From Axinella damicornis (lineage: Eukaryota; Porifera; Demospongiae; Axinellida; Axinellidae), in contig OZ007512.1 of NCBI GenBank assembly GCA_963931865.1, positions 6,098,883-6,162,882 on the forward strand: a stretch of 64,000 nucleotides of DNA, in the 5' to 3' direction. Both the position numbers and the translations under genes were made by a program. How positions within the stretch are numbered: the stretch's first letter is position 1; each line of letters opens with the position of its first letter. The notes under the pieces were generated by a model. The model worked only from the letters and a program-made list of their open reading frames with translations, searched no databases and was not told where the DNA came from. This document shows positions 56,712 to 64,000 of this stretch, one piece after another.

Positions 56712-57197
56712 TGTGTTCAGTTATCAGGATGGGCTCTCGTGGCACCTTCGTGCATTGTACTGCAAGTTCCAGATGTATGAGAATGGATGCTGCAGAGAGA
56801 CGTTATCTGGTGAAGGTTGGTCACCACCTATCGACAGCACGTCTGTCAACAGGTCAGTGCCTTCTGCAGTCACAGTGTAGCTCTGGCACCGTGCACCGTA
56901 CCAATTTATGTCTGCAGTAAGCATGTGAATTGGACACCACCTGAGATGTTTCTGCACGCAATCTTGGGATGGAACTTACCACCAAACCTACAGCCAGTGT
57001 GTCTCACTGTAATGCCCTCAAGTGCCGTTCGGGGAAGTGCGACTCAGCCATGACTCCACATGGCTGCTTACTACGTCGACAGCTGCTGGGGTCTCTTGGC
57101 CATTTTACTACTACCTAGCTGCTACTGGCAGGGCAGGCATTTTGACCGTCAGGCAAGGCCTGTGCCCTGCTAGGCCCTGCCGTAGATACGCCACTGG
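56712..57197 (-). mobile_element. truncated copy of the 1490-2019 hAT element
   Basis: Reverse complement begins CAGTGGCGTATCTACGG (at 57197) and shares GACTGCAGAAGGCACTGACC and CTCTCTGCAGCATC with 1740-1830. The other terminus is missing. It lies 5' of SH2 exon A on the same strand. Confidence 0.6.
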
Positions 57198-57519
57198 GGT
57201 CAACCTTGCATCCACATTAATGTCAAAACCTCAATAGAATACCTTCAAAAGCTATGCAGGACTTCAAAATAATCTACACTCGACAGTTGAATGGAAAAAG
57301 CATTCAGTCCTACATGTAATGGCGGAATGCTGACCTCATCCTCATTCCAAAGCTTCAGAAGGAGCATGCCAAGTTCACAGAATCGCCTCCAACTATCGTC
57401 GCCTCTTAGATCTTCACTACTAAAGCACCAGCCACTGCAGCCGTGACCTTTGAACCGCGGAGGCGCGCGCAACCGGAAGCGGGTTTAAATACTGAATTTG
57501 TCGCAAGTTTTGGCGGGAA

Positions 57520-57960
57520 GTCGGGATGGCACACTCGTTAAGCACTTGCTTTGCAGCCTGGGGGTTGAGTGTTCGCCTCCCCAATAACCGAGTACGAGTC
57601 TGGGCCACTCCGTACATACCGGTTCTCGACTTCCCCGCCTAGCAGCTTGAGTACGCCGGTTCCCATCTGACCACCGAAGCTAAAGGTGTTCTGGTAGAAA
57701 GCAGGTTAGCCTCCTGTGATTCCAGACACGCCTATCCAACGCTCCTGAGGCTTACACTTCGGTGTCTGACCTGTCACGGAGGGATGGGTTGTTGCTAGGT
57801 TGTATTTTTTTCTTTTTTTCCCCCCCTTTCTTTTTTCTTTTGGGTGTGTGTTCATTCAGGGCTGCTATAAGTTCATAGGCTTATTCTCTTTTTTTCCTTT
57901 ACTTTCCCCCCTTTTTGGGGGTGTGTTCATTCGGGGCTGCTCACATTGCAATAATTAAAT
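57520..57960 (+). mobile_element. tRNA-derived SINE with T-rich tail
   Basis: The GGATGGCACACTCGTTAAGC A-box-like segment and the GTGTTCGCCTCCCC B-box-like segment form a tRNA-like head. The body continues to a T/C-rich tail at about 57805-57910. Boundaries approximate. Confidence 0.5.
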
Positions 57961-57986
57961 TAATTCACGGCTTATATTTATCGACA

Positions 57987-58111
57987 CATGCATATCCCCC
58001 CCCCCCCCCCCCCCCCCCCCCACCACCACCACCACCACCACCACCACCACCACCACCACCACCACCGGCCACCACCACCACCGGCCACCACCACCACCAC
58101 CACCACCACCA
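57987..58111. repeat. poly-C followed by CAC trinucleotide repeat
   Basis: About 35 cytosines and then about 28 CAC units with two CCGGCC interruptions. The Pro/His ORF over it is an artefact. Confidence 0.95.
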
Positions 58112-58413
58112 CCCCGCTATAAACAGTTACTGTAGACAGCTGTTCGGGTGTTCACACTATAGGAGATTTTCTATTCGGCTATAGCACGTTTACTCACATG
58201 CACTGATCATGCTTTATGGGTTGGTGCGGGGGCTCTCCATGTGTGTGGGCTCAACTATATCTGGCCCATGGGGAGTAAACACTGCACCTAATTCTCACTG
58301 CAGCAGTCATCACCTGAAGTGCATATTATAATGTACATTCATGATGAGAGTTGCATGCAATTGCAACTGCATGTTCCATATTCCCTACGTGCACTCGCTC
58401 CAGCTCGGCACCC

Positions 58414-58501
58414 TGGCCTCGTTCCCAGGCTCGATCCCCCTTGTGCATGTGGTGAAGAAAAATATGGTGTGCACAGGGGGAGGTGCCTGGGAACAAGGCT
58501 A
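58414..58501. mobile_element. foldback element, CTCGTTCCCAG family
   Basis: GGCCTCGTTCCCAGGC to CCTGGGAACAAGGCTA, 88 bp hairpin. No clear target duplication. Confidence 0.6.
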
Positions 58502-59245
58502 GTGACCATCCACTTGGACCACCTTGACCATGCACCCAAAGTTATCACCATAATATTATATGGTTGACCCAAACATTTATGTAGTGGAGGTCATGTGATA
58601 TGCATGATTGAAGTTTGTGGTGTCAGTTGCTGGGTGATATGATCAGAATTGCTACTGCAACGGTCAGAATACCCCTCAGCAGAACCGCCAGCCTGGGAGA
58701 GAGGCAGATCAGAGCGGTCAATGTGATTCACAGCATTCAATTGGTGCCTATTATGCTAGGTGTCTTGGGCTAGGAGTGAGATACGAAGCTGGGATTTGCA
58801 CCATCGTGATGAGCATAAATGGAGCATTCCAATGATGTCCATTTTGCTGTCGGTTGAATTTTGACCCAAACTCACAAAAATCCATGGGTTATATAGCCTT
58901 TGGCTGACTGTGATTTTTGTCTGACCGAGATAAAAGTCACTTTAACCCTTTCCTGGATGAATTAATTTGCGTTTCACCATGGAAATTGAATAGCGTTTAC
59001 TTAAAAATTCATAGCGGCGCCGCTGTACGGCAAACTTCCTAGCAACCACCTATTTTTAGATAGATGAGCTATTTATACACATTATGTCATCATTTCTAGC
59101 CCCATAGAAAGAACGTACACGGCAAAACAGAGATCTATTTGACATTTTCCATGAATAAAATGATTATTATTATTACTTTATTATTATTATTATTAACAAC
59201 AGCACACCATACAAGCATTTTCAAGAATACAGCACTTGTGCATTG

Positions 59246-59650
59246 TTATGCTACCCTCCAGAACCCCTCATATGACTCCAGGAGTCCAAGAGCAGATAGG
59301 ACCATCACAAAGACAAGCCTAAGAACGAGGTTTTCAAAGACGACTGTACACGCCCTCAAATCCAAGGAATAGAACTCAGAATCTTCGGAGTAAAGGGTCG
59401 TAGCCCACAGTGCTGGTTCATATTTCATCACTGGATTGTCCCCAACCTGCATGTTTGTGTGTGCATGAGAGAGTACCTCCAAACACTCCATTTCGCCAGC
59501 AGTGACATCAATGTCTCTTACGTTACGTACACCTATCTGTCCCATTTCCTTGTCGTAAAAAAGGACTTGCAAAGGTCCACACAACATACTGCTATCAACA
59601 GGAGGACCTAGCTTTGCTAGTTTGAAGAGAAAGACTCTGAGACTCTTCTC
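59246..59650 (-). CDS. candidate terminal exon, unknown protein
   Basis: A minus-strand acceptor (attctacaaggaattactag) opens 134 codons to a TAA: ESLRVFLFKLAKLGPPVDSS, then VLFYDKEMGQIGVRNVRDI, DVTAGEMECLEVLSHAHT, and a C-terminal part including LWATTLYSEDSEFYSLDL and a hydrophobic LRLVFVMVLSALGLL. AATAAA-like signals on the minus strand lie 3' of the stop in the TTATT-rich stretch at about 59155-59200. Not recognised. The upstream exons were not found. Confidence 0.4.
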   Translation of the reverse strand, partial: EKSLRVFLFKLAKLGPPVDSSMLCGPLQVLFYDKEMGQIGVRNVRDIDVTAGEMECLEVLSHAHTNMQVGDNPVMKYEPALWATTLYSEDSEFYSLDLRACTVVFENLVLRLVFVMVLSALGLLESYEGFWRVA

Positions 59651-60169
59651 CTAGTAATTCCTTGTAGAATGTACTGGCTATGTGTAGGCGGGCTGTGAAC
59701 TGTACTTGAACTTGCTCTCCCCTCCTCCCTCGCTCTCCGTCTCTCACTCACTCTACTGTAACCCTCCCTCCACGGTATGTATACCCATCCCTCCACTGTA
59801 TCTCTCTCTCTCCCCCCCCCCCCCAAATCCCTTGCCATTCACCATACCATGTCCTCGTTCCGTCTTTGTCCTGGCCTCGTCTATTTCGTTGTTCCGTCCT
59901 CGTCCAGCGACAGACAGGGTGACCTGTTACGTACTATGGGGAGGAGCTGGTTCATCCACGAGGGGAAGGGGCTGAGTTGGACTGCAAGGGACTGGACTAC
60001 TCCATGCAGACCTTCTACAGACACGGAAAGAGCTGGCGAGCCCTGAGAAGGGGGCAGGACTGCTCTGTGTACTCCATGCCACGCCTACAGAATACATTCA
60101 CACTAGGAATAATACCTATTCTTTCCTACACATTGGCGGATTACTAAACTTTATATCTAGGTTCTACAC

Positions 60170-63100
60170 TGAGAGTGTAGTGTTGTATTGCACAATCACT
60201 AGGATTCTATTATAGTGGAACCCCTTCCTAGCCTCGTACCCAGGCCTCCACAATTCTCTTCAGTCCCAGCAATATGAGTCATGGTTACAGCATTGCACCT
60301 GTAGTGAGCTGATGTGTTGAATTCATCTTGCTCATGTGCCTCAGGATTTGATGATCATTTGGAGAATATCTTTGCATCAGTACCTACTAGCTAGCTATAA
60401 TAGCTAGTGCATTGGAAATCAGCTTTTCAGAAACTTTCAAATGAGGTTGGAAGTGAATGTTGTCAGCTAGACATCACTGAATCTACCATTGAGTCAGCTA
60501 GTATATGCCAACAGAAGTGAGGCCTGAGTACGATGATCGAAGCTGATACTTGTACAAAAGCAGTCAATTGCGTTTGTTGTGTTGCTAAGTGTTGCTAGCC
60601 CATGCACCTAATCAGATGATAGTTGGTTGTTGACATGTTGTAAAGCACATGTTGAGCACATGAACTTTGCAATTATGGGATGTCACTGATCAGTGACTGA
60701 CCAATGAGTGTTGTAGCATTCCACAGTACATGAGGTTCACTTTGCATGTTACACATGCAGCTGTGGTTGTGGATAGTATGATACGACAGACAGTACGTGG
60801 TTCTGTAGCACTATACATACTGTATATCACAGCATACAAATAATGTATGTATCGCATATAACCAATAAATCATTGCCATTGCCGTGTAACCAAGCTATAG
60901 CTCACCAGTAAACTATCCGCATAAAGTGCACAGCTAGTTGTGCAACCTACTGTGTACAGTACCTGCAGAGAGGTTGCTACATGTCTGTTAGCTACACTAG
61001 TACTCATGCATGAAGTGTTTACGCCAGATTGACTCAAATGACCTCCACATCCTGGCTGGGTAGTGAGTCCTGAGGTTGAGTGACTATAGTGGCTGATCCA
61101 GAACAACAAGAGTAAGAAGAGGATTTCATAAGATGATAATATTATAATATTATTTTGCTGTGCGTACCATTTTGAACTCAGGAAGACACCCGCAGCATGC
61201 ACTTCATGACAGGCTGTTATCCAACGATAAATCAATGTGTGAATCGACTGACACCCAGTTCACTTATGTTGTAATTCAATGGTTGCATGACCTCAACTGA
61301 TAGGCCTACTATCAAGGAAGTATTAAGAGGAAGGATGTGGTGTCAAACAGAATCTGCATTTTGTCCAGCAAAGTATAGAGTCCTTACTACAGTTCCAAGG
61401 GCTCCTGCACATCTACTAGGTTAGTGATGTTGCGTGGGGTTAGGGCTACGCCCAGGGAATACTTCATGGCCAAGCCTTCTGCTTCAGTAGTGTCTGGGCA
61501 TGGGCACACAAAGTGTAGGAGGTCTTGCTGTGCCCCAACTGAGTTTTGAGCCATCTAAACAAGCAATTTGATGGAGTAGCTAAACTGCCATGAAATTTTG
61601 GAATATTGGACGTCTGAGATTATATCTGGCAGTACTGGCTTCTCGGGTGCCATAGCTCCGGCAGTCGCTGGGTCTGCCAGAGCTGTTCCGCTGCCCCCTG
61701 CCTTACACCATGACACTTCGCTTTGAACACTGCCATAACAACACATGTGTGTTGAGTGGTGGAAAACAGTGTATATGTTTGTAGTTTTGCTACTCACTTC
61801 CGGTCCATGGAGACTTCAGTACACGTGCCTGGCAAGGATAATAGCACTAGTTTCTATAGCCCTCAGGCTGTATCAAGCCACGGGAGCTCATCTCATAATT
61901 CAAAATGCTACAACATGTGTCACAATTGCAATTTTGTTCACATTCAAGCTTGCCAACTGTCTCGTATACTCAACACAAACGTTGCAAACGTCGTGTGAAT
62001 GCTGGACACGTGGTAGATCGGAGTTAGTGTGTCATATGTAATATTGCTATACCACTGGCAAGCTGCTCTTGCGTTACTAGAAACAAGTCATTGCAAGTCC
62101 GGCAGCCTAGCAATTAGTTTATGAGTACCTCTGAGAACAGAACAGGATTGGCTCACAAGTACTTTCGGTCGTGTGATGTATAACCATGCTTGGACACACG
62201 TCCAGCAGTAAGCCACAGCTCAAAACTGTTTTGAGCTGTGGCTTACTACTGGATGCGTGTCCAAGCATGGTTATACATCATGTAACCGAAAGTGTTTGTG
62301 CAAGTGCCAGAACTGTTATAGTTATGGCACTTGCACAAGTATGCCCCATGCAGCCTGGCTACCCCACTGGTGTGCTCTCATAGCAGCTAGTACATTGTCA
62401 CAACCCACCTCCTCCTAATGTACAAATTTCACATGTTCAGGCACTGACAGTGTAGACTGAGTTGTAACTGGTCCTGAGAGCTATAGTATACAAACTTAAA
62501 CATGCTGCAGTCCAATTGTCCAAACAGATGATCAACTCACTCAGTCTGATCACTAGAAGAACCTGACTCTGGTCCTCAGCTGGGCTGTATACTCTGTGCA
62601 GCTGGTGACTTGAGAGCCCTGTTGATGGTTGTGGGTGGAGTTTCATTGCCACTTCCTAGATAGATCCTATAAGGTTCAGAGTTCATGGGTCATGTTGACA
62701 TCTTGTACTCTGTAATCTGCAACTCATTACCTTACAACATCAATGCCAGCACAATAATTGTATATTATTTGGGGCAAGCGTGATCTAACCCCACATAGAT
62801 GAGTAATTGCTGCAAATTTACCATATCTTTATTTCGTACGTCTTTGGGTGGGTCATGTTGACATCTTACAACACAACATGTTACAACATCAGTGCCAGCA
62901 CAATTGTAATAATTTGGGGCAAGCGTGATCTAGCCCCACATACGTAGATGAGTTTGCTGCAAATTTTCCATATCTCTATTTCATACATCGTTGGCTGGCC
63001 AGGAGGGCCGAATTTATGGCCGGGGGCTTCCGTGACACCACATGCAGTCACAAGCCATGAACAGTCACAACAAGGACAGAAGCCCGGATACACAGATCTG

Positions 63101-63710
63101 TCACTTCAATGCCTACAGTGATGGGGGCTACCACACCACACTCTTGCCCATGGGCAAGAGCAATTTCAACTGTTGATGCCATCTATGGACAACTGTGCAG
63201 TGTGCATGCCAAATTCAGATAGGTCATGTGTGACATGCCTGCTAGGTTGCTCCAGCTAGCCTGACTCACAGTTCCTGCGTTGAGCCAGCTTTGTGTGACT
63301 CATAGTATTCTGTGGTCAGAGGTTGTGCTATTCTCAGTCACATAGTCACGTGCATGCATATGCTCACATTCTGCACACACATTTGCGATGCATTCCCCTA
63401 GTAACATTATTATTAATGCTCTAGAACCACTTGTGGCAATGAAAGTTTGAGCACATCAGGTTCTCCTCCAGCTGTTGGCTACTAGCTATAGTGCAACCCT
63501 ATTGTCAGTTACTGTCATGTACACAGTGAGACAAGTTCCCATGAATCCCACTGTTGACACTTGTTCCTCATGCAGCAGTGATCACAAAGCATGCAGTGAC
63601 TGTTAGTGACTACTGCTTGTTGTGCTGAAACTAATTTCACCATGGTACATTCAGCTACAGATGTCCACTGTACTCCTAAAGTGAGCACTGCTATTCTACC
63701 CTCACTTTAG
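60170..63710. repeat. segmental duplication of intron 4 (paralogue of 30.93-36.4 kb)
   Basis: From about 60170 the sequence tracks the intron upstream of exon 5 beginning near 30930 (shared GAGAGTGTAGTGTTGTATTG start), and the end tracks 35.5-36.4 kb. It is shorter because it holds one copy of the ~2.2-kb unit that is tandemly doubled at 31.3-35.7 kb. It lacks the foldback insertions present at 31470 and 34239, so those are younger than the duplication. No exon other than 63711-64000 was recognised in it. Confidence 0.7.
62158..62303. repeat. ~145-bp hairpin (paralogue of 32923-33063)
   Basis: AGTACTTTCGGTCGTGTGATGT ... with central AAAACTGTTTT and arms running through AAGCATGGTTATACATCA. 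Better paired than its copy at 32923. Confidence 0.75.
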
Positions 63711-64000
63711 GTCTGCTACACGAGTCTCATCTGGACGTTATAGTGAACGAGCTGAGTACCGCGAATGCAAAATGGGAGAAGTTAGGGGAACAACTGGGAG
63801 TGCCCCACTATCACCTGGTTGCCATCCGTACTCAGTACTCTGATCCTACAGATGGCATGAGGGAGGTGATCAAGCAGTGGCTGAAGCAAGACTATCAGCG
63901 TTTCGGACAGAAAGGTTTCACCACCTGGAATCACATTGTTCTTGCTCTGAAGAGTCCTAATGTTGGGGAGTCACAGCTAGGAGACCATTTGAAACAAAAA
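63711..64000 (+). CDS. paralogous Death-domain exon (cut by window end)
   Basis: Copy of exon 5 behind the same acceptor (ccctcactttag). The first 50 nt are identical to 36400-36449, then 33 of the next 240 nt differ, giving about 20 amino-acid changes and 6 silent ones. The frame is intact to the window edge, about 10 nt before the expected donor. It probably belongs to a second Death-domain gene continuing beyond the window. Matching upstream exons (2A, other Death domains) were not found between 41.4 and 60 kb. Confidence 0.7.

Noticed and set aside
56724..56957. 77-codon minus-strand ORF as an upstream SH2-gene exon
   Set aside because: The sequence is shared with the hAT-type elements at 1490 and 15270, so it is transposon-derived.
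59880..60120. Immunoglobulin-like fragment (GEGAELDCKGLDYSMQTF) on the + strand
   Set aside because: The frame is closed by a stop shortly upstream, no acceptor opens it in phase, and only one cysteine pair position fits. Too weak to call.

Overview
This is eukaryotic, intron-rich, repeat-dense genomic DNA. It has GT-AG introns, CA and mononucleotide microsatellites, many MITEs and foldback elements, tRNA-derived SINEs and no operons. The gene content (Death-domain exons joined to a Ras-like GTPase/COR module, a 2A-like NPGP motif near an N-terminus, an SH2 protein) fits an early-branching animal, most likely a demosponge. The organism is an inference; no rRNA or mitochondrial marker is present.

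Main gene. One gene can be assembled with some confidence, on the + strand from 22760 to 41386 in nine coding exons. Every intron junction found is phase 1, so the first eight exons join to the last without a frame break (about 1209 residues). Order: a short N-terminal exon with a hydrophobic segment; an exon ending in the 2A-like motif GDVETNPGP (24328-24354); three exons each carrying one Death domain; a 2055-nt exon with a P-loop GTPase, a COR-like region and a CxC...CxxC cysteine cluster; two small linker exons; and a C-terminal Death-like domain. Intron 4 and exon 5 are duplicated at 60.16-64.0 kb, where the window ends inside a second exon-5 copy. The introns of the two copies are nearly identical, while most of the Death-domain coding sequence has diverged, mainly by amino-acid-changing substitutions.

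Other genes are weaker. An SH2-domain gene lies on the minus strand at about 55.5-56.6 kb (three exons). There is a terminal-type exon at 59246-59650 (-), an apparently divergent pair of first exons at 52374-52603 (-) and 53126-53262 (+), a possible exon at 2450-2560 (+), and an F-box/LRR-like relic at 8326-8568 (-).

Layout. 0-10 kb: MITEs (190-487, 1490-2019, 3134-3733), CT-rich and CA repeats, a 24-bp minisatellite, and a tRNA-derived SINE split by a foldback element. 11.3-16.1 kb: a rearranged set of about 1-kb tandem duplications separated by hAT-type MITEs. 19-22 kb: foldback element, 48-bp minisatellite, piggyBac-like MITE. 22.7-41.4 kb: the 2A-Death-GTPase gene, whose introns hold foldback elements and a tandem duplication. 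42-51 kb: hairpins, 10-bp and 51-bp tandem arrays, and roughly 270-bp repeats. 52-60 kb: minus-strand gene fragments with an SH2 domain, and SINEs. 60-64 kb: the duplicated segment.

If the 2A-like motif works, the main gene would make two products from one message: an N-terminal membrane-targeted peptide of about 94 residues, and a Death-GTPase-Death signalling protein starting at proline 95. Architectures of this kind (Death domains plus ROCO-type switch) are usual for innate-immune or apoptosis signalling; that role is inferred here.
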